A DNA stretch of 64,000 nucleotides, taken from positions 1-64,000 of the forward strand of contig JALVVV010000025.1 in NCBI GenBank assembly GCA_027023265.1, given 5' to 3'. Below are positions 43,635 through 51,564 of the stretch, in pieces. The translations under genes were made by a program, and so were the position numbers. The stretch comes from DHVE2 group archaeon. GTDB lineage: Archaea; Thermoplasmatota; Thermoplasmata; Thermoplasmatales; Aciduliprofundaceae. A model generated the notes under the pieces. That model ran no database searches. It was not told where the DNA came from and saw only the letters and a program-made list of their open reading frames with translations. Positions within the stretch are counted from its first letter, which is position 1. The number at the start of each line of letters is the position of its first letter.

Positions 43635-45158
43635 TTACTCACCTTGTACACCATCTATAAACGCAAGAATTTCATTTTTTGCAAGAGATAATCTGCCTTC
43701 ATTTATGTATTCACGAAGCAGTGGAACGATTTCGTATTTTAGTTTATTTTTAAACTCTTCTTCCGACTCAGCAATAAAATAGGTATGTCCTGGTTGCAAG
43801 TGCAATTCTTCGTCAGATGCAAACCTGAAAAATAAATTTTGGATAATGTTATAATACCTTAAAATTAAGCTTTTAGTATTCTCATCCACCTGCTTCTTAT
43901 CTAAAATTTCTTTCAATTTTTTCTCCGATGGCCAAACATCAATAAATGCAAATCTTCTGCGAATAGCAAAATCTAAAATTGCAATTGTTCTATCCGCGGT
44001 ATTCATTGTTCCAATTATGTAAAGGTTTCTAGGCATCATTATTTCTTTCCCTGATCTTAATCTTATTTTCCTTTCTTCATTAGGTTCAAAAAGAAATATA
44101 GCTTCTCCAAGAATTTTTGCTAAATCGCCCCTATTTATCTCATCAATTATGAGCACATATCCTTTATTTTCCTTCGCAGCTTTGATAGCTTCGTTTATGC
44201 TCTCTAATAGCGGTCCCTTATATTCATTAAAAATCAACTGATTTGAATTTACATCTGGTTTTATCCCTTCTATAAAGTCTTCGTATGATACTGATGCATG
44301 GAATTGAATAATTTTATAATCTGTTATTTTAGAGGCGGCTTTAAGAGATTTAGCGATTTCTTCAGCCAAGTATGTTTTCCCAGTTCCCGGTGGCCCTCGC
44401 AATATCAGATATTTCCTTTGAAGCAAATAATTTGACAATACCTCAGAGGAGGGATAAGATCTCCATAACTCGATCAAGTTGGGTAATAATTTGTCTTCTA
44501 ATATATTCTGAAAATCTTTTCTAAAAGGCCAATTTCTAAATTTTGCATATAAAATTAAGTGAGAAAGGAAAGCTTTTGCTCCTTTGTCATCTGGAGTTAT
44601 AACACAAACAGAAGGTAAATATTTGCCGTATTTTCTCCATAGCTCTGTATAATCAGAGAAATTTCCTAGATTATTCTTTATAGTATCAGGAATTTCTGAA
44701 TATTCATCGGTAATATCATCTTTAACGAATATATCCGTATTTTCCACATTCCAACCTTCATTATGGATAAATCTTAAAAGAAGTTTTATGCTTCTTCTAA
44801 CCCAAGGAATCCCCAGCCACTCCGCATCATCAGTTATTCCACCGGTACCTATTCCATAACATAAGAGCAATTGTTTAGAATTCTCTTCGTTGTCAGGAAA
44901 TACAACAAGTGAAAAATTTTCGTAAACACCACTTTGTGGAGCATTCTCATATAGTACACCCCAATACTGTATATTTTCCTCTGGGCCGTTCAATGAATTA
45001 TACCTTAATATACCATTTTTATCTATCTCTTCAGCAAAGCGCTTACCAAAAATATCCTCAAAAAGTTGTTTTGCATTTTCTAGACTTTGTTCGGAACTTT
45101 TATTTTTGATAGACTCTAAAAGTTTTTTTGCAGACTCTATATGTTTTTGCTTAAACAT
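43635..45158 (-). CDS. mcrB: McrB-type AAA+ GTPase of a type IV restriction system
   Basis: A 507-residue protein. An N-terminal specificity domain (about 1-240, with WLGIPWVRRSI) is followed by the AAA+ motor: Walker A LRGPPGTGKTYLAEEIAKSL near 253, Walker B VLIIDEINRGDLAKILGEA, and the McrB signature MNTADRTIAILDFAIRRRF. McrB binds modified DNA, hydrolyses GTP and drives cleavage by McrC. A strong GGAGGTT site precedes ATG 45158. The gene begins about 30 bp after the cassette boundary. The N-terminal domain determines which DNA modification is seen, and I cannot assign it. Confidence 0.92.
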   Translation of the reverse strand: MFKQKHIESAKKLLESIKNKSSEQSLENAKQLFEDIFGKRFAEEIDKNGILRYNSLNGPEENIQYWGVLYENAPQSGVYENFSLVVFPDNEENSKQLLLCYGIGTGGITDDAEWLGIPWVRRSIKLLLRFIHNEGWNVENTDIFVKDDITDEYSEIPDTIKNNLGNFSDYTELWRKYGKYLPSVCVITPDDKGAKAFLSHLILYAKFRNWPFRKDFQNILEDKLLPNLIELWRSYPSSEVLSNYLLQRKYLILRGPPGTGKTYLAEEIAKSLKAASKITDYKIIQFHASVSYEDFIEGIKPDVNSNQLIFNEYKGPLLESINEAIKAAKENKGYVLIIDEINRGDLAKILGEAIFLFEPNEERKIRLRSGKEIMMPRNLYIIGTMNTADRTIAILDFAIRRRFAFIDVWPSEKKLKEILDKKQVDENTKSLILRYYNIIQNLFFRFASDEELHLQPGHTYFIAESEEEFKNKLKYEIVPLLREYINEGRLSLAKNEILAFIDGVQGE

Positions 45159-45186
45159 TTCCGTTCAACCTCCTAAAGCATCTTTC

Positions 45187-45271
45187 GCCTAACGTTCGGC
45201 GGGTATCTGAAATCCTCGTAGAGGATTTGGGTGAGGGCTGAAAGCCCGAACCAGATACCCGCATGTTAGCA
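45187..45271 (-). repeat. attC-like recombination site of the TIR-STAND cassette
   Basis: An 85-nt palindrome with cores GTTAGGC (45187-45193, minus reading) and TGCTAAC (45265-45271, minus reading). A perfect 11-bp stem GCGGGTATCTG (45199-45209) / CAGATACCCGC (45252-45262) lies inside, with unequal spacers leaving extrahelical bases. Two smaller hairpins occupy the centre (AAATCC...GGATTT and GGGCT...AGCCC). It resembles the other site in order and in shared words (GTATCTGG, CTCACCCAAA). Confidence 0.75.
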
Positions 45272-45307
45272 GACCCGAAGGGCGAGCCTGCAATAGCAGG
45301 CAAAGAG

Positions 45308-45325
45308 TTCCGCACGCCGCCGAAC
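45308..45325 (-). repeat. Outer inverted-repeat arm next to the TIR-STAND stop
   Basis: TTCCGCACGCCGCC at 45308-45321 is the inverse complement of 47907-47920 at the other end of the cassette. The overlapping CCGCCGAAC at 45317-45325 is the inverse complement of 45194-45202. So a larger nested palindrome (about 45187-45328) surrounds the attC-like site. Between the arms lie two perfect hairpins, GCCTGC/GCAGGC and GACCCGAAGGGC-like. Confidence 0.6.
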
Positions 45326-45331
45326 ATCCTA

Positions 45332-47878
45332 TCACCCTCTTTTACTTGGTAAGTGTCGTGGAATCCTGTTAGGAGGTATTTTTAGTTGTTGTACTATCTG
45401 CTGTCTCTCTCTATAGTTAATCGGATGCAAGTATGCATATTCTATTACCATAAACTTAATAACTTTTTTAGATAGATCAGAAAAATCTGCTCGTTTAATT
45501 TCCTTCGAGATCGTTTTTAAATCTAGATGTTTTAGATACCACATATAAATACCATGTTTAATCAAAAAATAAGAAGGAGTATCGATTCTTTTGCTGGCAA
45601 GTTCTATTATTTCTATTAACTTATCGGACCCCAAAGAATATATCGTTTTCTTAATCAAACCAAAAACCACTATAAAGTTCAAATTCCAAAATATAGTTTC
45701 AGCAAGCTGTCTCATTTCTTCTCGTGACATTTCTTCATTCTTTTTTATGATTTCATTTAACTTCTTAGAAATTAAGTTTATAATATAATTTTTAGTTTCT
45801 TCATGGTTTACCATATCTAAGTAAAATGATAGGATTCTCAAATGAATATTTATACCAGAAATCATTAATTCTACCAACTCTTTCTTTTCTAAAGATCCTA
45901 CTCTACTTTTCAAAATACAACCAATAACTTCTCCTGTTTTTATTGCACGTCTAAGATCGGCGTCTAAAATAACATCCATATTACCATATTTTTCTTCTAT
46001 TTCATCTTTCCTTTTCAATAATCTCTTCCTTTCTTTCTCTGGTGTGGTATTTGCTGGAGGTAATGAAGCCTCAATTATCTCATCAATGTGCTCATCAAAA
46101 AACCTTGTCTCTTTTTTTGTTAATGAGGCTGGTTCATATCTCTCAAATAGTTTAGATGCCATTAATCTTATTATGGTTAAAATCTTTTCATCCTTAGTAT
46201 GATGGACTAAAAAAACAGTTATATATGCATTCTCCTCAACATGTATATTATTTACTATGTGTTTTATTTTTTCCCAAACCTCTTCTTTTCCAATATTCTC
46301 TGCAAGATATTTTGCTACAAAAAAGTAATAAAGATAAGGATACGTGAATGAGTAGTTGTTAAAATTGTTAGAAGAAAATATATAATCTATTTTTCTTAAT
46401 ATTTTATCCACTTCTATAGGAAGTGTAAATTTATTTTTATAATACTTAATGAATTCATTCATTTCTATAACACTTAGTTCCGATTTTTTCCTACTAAATA
46501 AATAGTAGGCTAATTCCGTTAGAAAATTCACATAAATATCTACCTCATCATTTTTAACCCCCCGTTTTCTCAGATATAAATAAATAAAAGCTTGATAAAA
46601 ATAGCCTTGCGATGTTATCTCTTGAGATATAGGCATAGCTAACGTCTCGTAAGTTACTATGGCAGAAAGTATATAAAAGGGATATGGTGGCATAATACCC
46701 CTTCCAAATGTTTTACCCAAGGTGCTTTCTATTTGCTCTACTTTTTTATCTATGTTTTTATATAAGTATATATCTTTTGTGGTCTCATCAGATTTTAAAT
46801 AAACCCATTTTTTGACTAATTCATATCTTTTGGAAGGTTTAAATTCATTAATGTGGAAATATTTAAATTCTGATAATAGGTTACTATCTATTATATTTAA
46901 TGAAAAAATATCATCAACGACCAAAATGACATGATCATATTTCTTTAGTATCTGTGATATTACTTTATCTTTATTTTTTGCTAGATGAAAATCATCAATA
47001 ATTGGGATTATATACGCACTCTCAACCTTCTTAATATCTCCATTATATTGCTGGTTAAAAAATCTAGAAATTATATTTTCCAATTTTCCTCTAAGTCTGT
47101 TCTGATCTCTAATATATACCGGAACTAAACCCATATCTCTCAATTTTTTAAAAATTATCTTACAAATAGTAGTTTTTCCTGACAATGTTTCTCCAGAGAT
47201 CACAATTTTTGAATAATCTAAAATATTTTTCATAAAATCATTAAAATCTATTTTCTTATCATACTCTCTGGATTCATCAAATACGGTAAATTCTGGTGGA
47301 ACAAATATATCTTCTAAATATACGTTTTCTTTTTGAGGATGTGCCTTCATTAGCAAGTCGGCATTCTGAAGGAATCGCATAAAATCCTCCTTTAAAGTCA
47401 GGTTTCTTGAATATGTCAAATCTTCTATAACTTTCTTTAATCCCTCATATACATTCAACCAAGCAGTATCTCTATTGGAAAAAGTTGATATTGGTTTTCC
47501 GTCTGTTGGAAGAGCTAGTGATTTGGTAAGCATGTCATCATCTTTCCACCCGCAAGGTGACAGAATTATGGGAACCACAGCAATATTTTTTCTTTTCTTT
47601 AAATTATAGGCGTCTTCTTTTTCTTTTTGACAATATTCTGATGCCAAGAAATTTGGAGATATAAAAAGACAAACGATGTCAGCATCTGATAAATTATTTT
47701 CAATTTCTTTTTCCCAATTTTTTCCCGGAACTATCTTTCTGTCGTACCATTCTTCAATTACCCCATTTCGTTTTAAGAGAGCAAGCCATTTTCTGAATTC
47801 TTCAACATATTTTTCATCCTTATGTGAGTAGGATATAAACAATTTTAATTTTGAATTTTTTTGTTCATTTATTTCCAT
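45332..47878 (-). CDS. TIR-STAND NTPase, probable abortive-infection defence protein
   Basis: An 848-residue protein. Residues 10-150 are a TIR domain: KLFISYSHKDEKYVEEFRKW, then EKEIENNLSDADIVCLFISP and NFLASEYCQKE. The glutamate in that last part is the usual NADase position. IFVPPEF introduces a STAND NTPase with Walker A ISGETLSGKTTICKI near 238 and Walker B AYIIPIIDDFH near 290. The remaining 450 residues are helical with no TPR or WD repeats recognised; they should sense the trigger. Relatives in bacteria deplete NAD on phage detection. It is the sole gene of cassette 1, with a GGAGG site nine bases before ATG 47878. Codon use is strongly AT-rich compared with the flanks. Confidence 0.85.
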   Translation of the reverse strand: MEINEQKNSKLKLFISYSHKDEKYVEEFRKWLALLKRNGVIEEWYDRKIVPGKNWEKEIENNLSDADIVCLFISPNFLASEYCQKEKEDAYNLKKRKNIAVVPIILSPCGWKDDDMLTKSLALPTDGKPISTFSNRDTAWLNVYEGLKKVIEDLTYSRNLTLKEDFMRFLQNADLLMKAHPQKENVYLEDIFVPPEFTVFDESREYDKKIDFNDFMKNILDYSKIVISGETLSGKTTICKIIFKKLRDMGLVPVYIRDQNRLRGKLENIISRFFNQQYNGDIKKVESAYIIPIIDDFHLAKNKDKVISQILKKYDHVILVVDDIFSLNIIDSNLLSEFKYFHINEFKPSKRYELVKKWVYLKSDETTKDIYLYKNIDKKVEQIESTLGKTFGRGIMPPYPFYILSAIVTYETLAMPISQEITSQGYFYQAFIYLYLRKRGVKNDEVDIYVNFLTELAYYLFSRKKSELSVIEMNEFIKYYKNKFTLPIEVDKILRKIDYIFSSNNFNNYSFTYPYLYYFFVAKYLAENIGKEEVWEKIKHIVNNIHVEENAYITVFLVHHTKDEKILTIIRLMASKLFERYEPASLTKKETRFFDEHIDEIIEASLPPANTTPEKERKRLLKRKDEIEEKYGNMDVILDADLRRAIKTGEVIGCILKSRVGSLEKKELVELMISGINIHLRILSFYLDMVNHEETKNYIINLISKKLNEIIKKNEEMSREEMRQLAETIFWNLNFIVVFGLIKKTIYSLGSDKLIEIIELASKRIDTPSYFLIKHGIYMWYLKHLDLKTISKEIKRADFSDLSKKVIKFMVIEYAYLHPINYRERQQIVQQLKIPPNRIPRHLPSKRG

Positions 47879-47906
47879 TTTTCACATCCTCCATTTTGCT
47901 TTTACA

Positions 47907-47931
47907 GGCGGCGTGCGGAATTTCTGCTAAC
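47907..47931 (+). repeat. Start of the TIR-STAND cassette (inverse-core end)
   Basis: Read on the minus strand this begins GTTAGCAG, then TTCCGCACGCCGCC. Both parts recur inverted at the far end of the cassette (45265-45272 and 45308-45321), where an extra 35 bp separates them. The predicted crossover is between 47931 and 47930. Confidence 0.7.
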
Positions 47932-47958
47932 TTTAGATTATGCGTAATTCGCATAATC
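47932..47958. promoter_or_regulatory. Palindrome beside the recombinase: attI/dif-like candidate or operator
   Basis: GATTATGCG (47936-47944) and CGCATAATC (47950-47958) form a perfect 9-bp inverted repeat with a 5-bp centre TAATT. It lies five bases from the first cassette boundary and 58 bp before the recombinase ATG. Two recombinase-binding arms around a short centre are what an attI or Xer dif site looks like. It could also be an operator controlling the two divergent genes. Confidence 0.5.
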
Positions 47959-48015
47959 CATCTGTTCTGCGAGTTATTCGGAAATTTTATTACCCCATAA
48001 CTCATTGAGGTGAGT

Positions 48016-48828
48016 ATGCAATTTGAGAATAAAAACCTTACCCCGAAAGAGCGGTACGAGTTGATAGGGAGGTTAATAGAGGAGCTGAAACTTCGCAAAT
48101 ACTCATATCGGACGGGGAAAGCATACGTTTACATAGTCAAAAATTTTCTCCGCTCCGGGCTCACGCCGCGGGAATTTCTTCTGAAGTACTATTCGGATAA
48201 GAGCAAATCCACAATCCGCCAAGCATATTTCGCATTGAAATTCTTCTACCGCAACGTTCTCCACGAGAGATTCGACGAAGAGATACCCCTCGCCAAGAAA
48301 AAGGAGAAATTACCCGTGGTACTGTCCCGGGACGAAGTAAAGAGAATGCTCTATGGCACGCAGAACCTCAAGCACCGCCTCGTGCTAATGTTTCTCTATT
48401 ACGCTGGTATGAGATTGAACGAAGTTCGCAACATCCGCTGGGAAGATGTGGACTTTGAGAGGGAAATAATCCACATAAAAGTTGCAAAGGGGGATAAAGA
48501 GAGGGTGGTTTTCCTGCATCCGAATCTAAAGAACACTCTGGAAGTCTATGGAAGGGGGCAGAAGGGGTACATCTTTATATCACAGAGAGGGAGTAAATAT
48601 TCCCCGAAGAGCATTCAGTTGATCGTGAAAAATGCTGCAAAAAGAGCGAGAATAAACAAAAATGTGACTCCACACACCCTGCGGCACTCCTTCGCCACAC
48701 ATCTTTTAGAAGGAGGCGCGGATATACGGTACATCCAGCAGTTGCTTGGACACAAAAATCTCAAAACCACGCAAATTTACACGCACGTGGCAAATAAGGA
48801 TATCAAAAATCTGGCCTCGCTCCTGTGA
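48016..48828 (+). CDS. xerA: Tyrosine recombinase, XerA/integron-integrase-like
   Basis: A 270-residue recombinase with a SAM-like N-terminal domain (YSYRTGKAYVYIVKNFL; STIRQAYFALKFFYRNVL) and a full catalytic set: Arg in GMRLNEVR, Lys in VAKGDKERV, HxxR in TPHTLRHSF, His in LLGHKN and the Tyr nucleophile in TTQIYTHV. The N-terminal words recall integron integrases as much as XerC/D, but the region before TPHTLRH lacks the roughly 35-residue insertion of IntI. It is either the host XerA (chromosome-dimer resolution) or the integrase of the adjacent cassettes. GAGG sits before ATG 48016; GTG 48010 is in frame. It is divergent from the cassette genes. Confidence 0.88.
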   Translation: MQFENKNLTPKERYELIGRLIEELKLRKYSYRTGKAYVYIVKNFLRSGLTPREFLLKYYSDKSKSTIRQAYFALKFFYRNVLHERFDEEIPLAKKKEKLPVVLSRDEVKRMLYGTQNLKHRLVLMFLYYAGMRLNEVRNIRWEDVDFEREIIHIKVAKGDKERVVFLHPNLKNTLEVYGRGQKGYIFISQRGSKYSPKSIQLIVKNAAKRARINKNVTPHTLRHSFATHLLEGGADIRYIQQLLGHKNLKTTQIYTHVANKDIKNLASLL

Positions 48829-48886
48829 CCATTTTTGTCCAAAAAGAAATAAATATAACCAAGCGTATGCGAGCGAGGTGACGGGC

Positions 48887-50257
48887 ATGAAAGAGTACGA
48901 TTTGATTGCGTTCGGTACGGGCAGTGCGATGAACATCGTCGCCCCCTTAATTGAGAGAAATCCCCGAATGAAAGTTGCGGTGATTGAGAACGAGAAGGCG
49001 GGGGGGATTTGCTTAACCCGTGGCTGCATTCCGAGCAAGATGCTTGCTTATCCCGCGGAATTGGTGCACGATATTCGCAGGGCTAAGGAATTTTACATTG
49101 ATGCAAAAATAAAGAGCGTGGATGGCGATGCGCTTCTCAGAAGGGTGCAGGAGGATGTGGACAAGGAGAGCAAGATGATTGAACACAGTTTGAGAAATCA
49201 TCCCAGCGTGGATTATTACGATAAAACCGCAAGCTTTGTTTCAGACTACACAATCGACGTCGGGGGCAAAGAAATATACGGGGAGAAAATTCTACTATGC
49301 ACGGGCTCAAAGCCTCTCGTACCACCGATTCCCGGATTGAAAGAGGCGGGGTTCATTACTAATAGGGAATTCTTCTACTCACTTAAAAAATTGCCAAAGA
49401 GCATAGCCATAATCGGCGGGGGATTTGTGGCTCTTGAGTTAGGACATTTCATGGCCATGTTCGGCACCGAGGTTCATGTTATAGAGATGCACCCAGATAT
49501 AATTATGGCGGAAGAGCCCGAGGCCAGAGCGCTCGTGCGCAGGGAATTATCCTCCGTGATGCATTTCCATCTTGGTTATAAAGCTAAGGAAGTTAGAAAA
49601 GCCATGGGCAAGAAGGTAGTGGTTGCGGAGAATAGAGAAGGCGAGACAATAGAGATAAAGGCAGACGAGATAATGGTCGCCACCGGCCGCGCGCCGTGGA
49701 AGGAGACGAATGTGGAGAAGACGGGCGTGAAAACAGATGAAAGGGGATGGATAATAACCGACGAATTCTTGCGAACGACCAAGGAAGGAATATGGGCATG
49801 TGGCGATGCAAACGGCAAATATCTTTTCAAGCACGTGGCAAACTACGAGAGCGAAATCGTTTATTACAATGCTTTCCGCAACGCCAACGCGAAGGTGGAT
49901 TATCATGCAATTCCGCATGCAATTTTCACAACTCCGCAAGTTGCTGGCGTGGGTATGAAGGAAGAAGAAGCGAAGAAGAAACACGAAATTTTAGTGGGGG
50001 AATATAAATACGAGAACACCGCCATGGGCGAGGCGATGCGCCTAAAGGACTATTTCGTGAAGGTAATCGTGGATAAGGACACTTACAATATTTTAGGTGC
50101 GACAATCGTCGGCCCTCAAGCATCTGTGCTCATTCAGGAAATAATCAATCTAATGTACACTAGAGAGCAGGCGAGCGCAATGTATAGAGCGATTCATATT
50201 CATCCGGCAATGAACGAAGTCGTGCAGAGGGCATTCTACAATCTTAGAGAGGTGTGA
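48887..50257 (+). CDS. Pyridine nucleotide-disulfide oxidoreductase (lipoamide dehydrogenase-like)
   Basis: A 456-residue flavoprotein. It has an FAD loop DLIAFGTGSAMNIV near residue 5, the redox disulfide GGICLTRGCIPSKML near 40-54 (C-x4-C, as in lipoamide dehydrogenase and mercuric reductase), NAD loop IAIIGGGFVALELG near 178, and the second FAD motif GIWACGDANG. The C-terminal dimer domain ends with HIHPAMNEVVQRAF, carrying the His-Glu pair that activates the disulfide. The FAD loop has AFGTGS rather than GxGxxG, slightly off pattern. ATG 48887 has a GAGGTG site. Lipoamide is the likely substrate given gcvT and lplA in the window, but other disulfides are possible. Confidence 0.88.
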   Translation: MKEYDLIAFGTGSAMNIVAPLIERNPRMKVAVIENEKAGGICLTRGCIPSKMLAYPAELVHDIRRAKEFYIDAKIKSVDGDALLRRVQEDVDKESKMIEHSLRNHPSVDYYDKTASFVSDYTIDVGGKEIYGEKILLCTGSKPLVPPIPGLKEAGFITNREFFYSLKKLPKSIAIIGGGFVALELGHFMAMFGTEVHVIEMHPDIIMAEEPEARALVRRELSSVMHFHLGYKAKEVRKAMGKKVVVAENREGETIEIKADEIMVATGRAPWKETNVEKTGVKTDERGWIITDEFLRTTKEGIWACGDANGKYLFKHVANYESEIVYYNAFRNANAKVDYHAIPHAIFTTPQVAGVGMKEEEAKKKHEILVGEYKYENTAMGEAMRLKDYFVKVIVDKDTYNILGATIVGPQASVLIQEIINLMYTREQASAMYRAIHIHPAMNEVVQRAFYNLREV

Positions 50258-50258
50258 T

Positions 50259-50759
50259 ATGGGCTTTGCACCGAAATTTGCTTTCTGGCTCATATGGTGG
50301 CTCGTCATAGCCTTGGTGGGTGTTTACGCACCTAATCCTCTCCCTTCGTGGTTTGGGATTATTTCAATTCCTGTCGGTACTTTCTTTTTGTTTTACGGGC
50401 TAACTCTCAACGCCATTGCAGGCAGAACCCTGAAGAAATACGGGCACTTCGAAATCACGAAAGGGATAAAAAAGCCAGAGAAATTGGTTACCGTGGGCAT
50501 ATACTCGTGCATGCGCCACCCTGCTCAGTTCGGCTCAATATTTTTCGGTATCGGAATCTCGTTGCTCACTGTGAACATTTATGCCATGCTCCTCGCTGGC
50601 TGGTACGCTTTTTCAGCAATTTATTTCATTTTGCGCATTGAAGAGAGGGAGACTTTGGAACAGTTTCCCGAATACTGTGAGCTTCTCCTTTCAAGAAAGC
50701 CTTTTAACTCGTCACTGTCCTGCTTGAAGAAGGGGATAAGGGCACTTAAAGAGAAATAA
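50259..50759 (+). CDS. ICMT/phospholipid-methyltransferase-like membrane protein
   Basis: A 166-residue protein with four or five membrane helices and the isoprenylcysteine-carboxyl-methyltransferase signature: TVGIYSCMRHPAQFGSIFF near 86 and RIEERETLEQFPEYCELL near 128-145, which together bind SAM. It methylates a lipid or a prenylated or membrane-bound acceptor. Its ATG follows the flavoprotein stop by one base, so both are on one transcript. Confidence 0.8.
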   Translation: MGFAPKFAFWLIWWLVIALVGVYAPNPLPSWFGIISIPVGTFFLFYGLTLNAIAGRTLKKYGHFEITKGIKKPEKLVTVGIYSCMRHPAQFGSIFFGIGISLLTVNIYAMLLAGWYAFSAIYFILRIEERETLEQFPEYCELLLSRKPFNSSLSCLKKGIRALKEK

Positions 50760-50811
50760 ATACCCATTTTTGTGGAGCAACACTTAAAAATGATTAATCA
50801 ATCCTTGCCCT

Positions 50812-51564
50812 ATGAATCAATTACTCAGGCTTGAGAATTTGAAGGTATACGTGGAAAACAGGGAAATTCTTGGCGGGGTAAACCTGGAAGTTAATTCTGG
50901 GGAGTTTCACGTGCTCATGGGGCAAAACGGCTCAGGAAAGAGCACCCTTGCGCTCACGATAATGGGGCATCCGAGATACAGGGCAGATGGTGTGATGGAA
51001 TACAAAGGCGAGGACCTGAAATCACTATCCGTGGATGAACGAGCTCGCCGGGGCATATTTCTTGCGTTTCAGCACCCGGCAGAAATTGAAGGTGTGAGAA
51101 TAATTGACTACGCGCGACTCGTTTTAGAAAAGGTCAGGGCGGTTCCCAGGGAGAAATCTTACGATATGGTTGTGGAAAAAGGCATGGAGGTAAATCTCGG
51201 TGAGGAAGAGTTAAAGAGGTACATCAACGTGGGATTTTCAGGGGGCGAGAGAAAAAGGATAGAACTTCTACTCGCGCTCCTGTTAGAGCCAGACCTGGTA
51301 ATTTTAGACGAGCCGGACAGCGGTGTTGATGTTGATTCATTATCTCTGATTTCAAAAAAGCTTCACGAGATGCAGAAATCCGGAAAGTCCGTGCTGCTCA
51401 TAACCCATTATGGAAGGATTCTCCAGCACGTTGAGTCATCGGAGGTGAAGGTTCACGTTATGAGAAAGGGGAAGATTGTGCTATCTGGGCACAGAGATTT
51501 GGTAAGGAAGATTGAAGAGCAGGGCTTTGACTCTCTTTTCAAGGAGTGTGGTTGCAATGAGTGA
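50812..51564 (+). CDS. sufC: Fe-S cluster assembly ATPase SufC
   Basis: A 250-residue ABC ATPase: Walker A MGQNGSGKSTLAL at about 36-48, Q-loop LAFQHPAEIEGV, signature FSGGERKRIEL, Walker B LVILDEPDSGVDVDS, all with the SufC-specific wording. It powers the SufBC(D) scaffold that builds Fe-S clusters. The stop overlaps the sufB start by eight bases. Confidence 0.95.
   Translation: MNQLLRLENLKVYVENREILGGVNLEVNSGEFHVLMGQNGSGKSTLALTIMGHPRYRADGVMEYKGEDLKSLSVDERARRGIFLAFQHPAEIEGVRIIDYARLVLEKVRAVPREKSYDMVVEKGMEVNLGEEELKRYINVGFSGGERKRIELLLALLLEPDLVILDEPDSGVDVDSLSLISKKLHEMQKSGKSVLLITHYGRILQHVESSEVKVHVMRKGKIVLSGHRDLVRKIEEQGFDSLFKECGCNE

Larger units (their letters stand above)
42173..48828. mobile_element. 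Integron-like array: recombinase plus two defence cassettes
   Basis: A tyrosine recombinase (48016-48828, plus) is divergent from two cassettes on the minus strand. Cassette 1 (45193-47930) carries the TIR-STAND gene and cassette 2 (42179-45192) carries mcrB-mcrC. Each cassette ends in an attC-like palindrome (45187-45271 and 42173-42251). The predicted crossover is between G and TT of GTTAGGC or GTTAGCA. The start of each cassette complements the left arm of its own terminal palindrome, as expected if the cassette closes to a circle with a complete palindromic site. This is the layout of bacterial integrons. Only two cassettes are present. I infer mobility from structure and cannot show activity. 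Confidence 0.7.

Noticed and set aside
48016-48828. Calling the recombinase a canonical IntI
   Set aside because: The IntI-specific insertion before the HxxR motif is missing, so I leave it as XerA/integrase-like.
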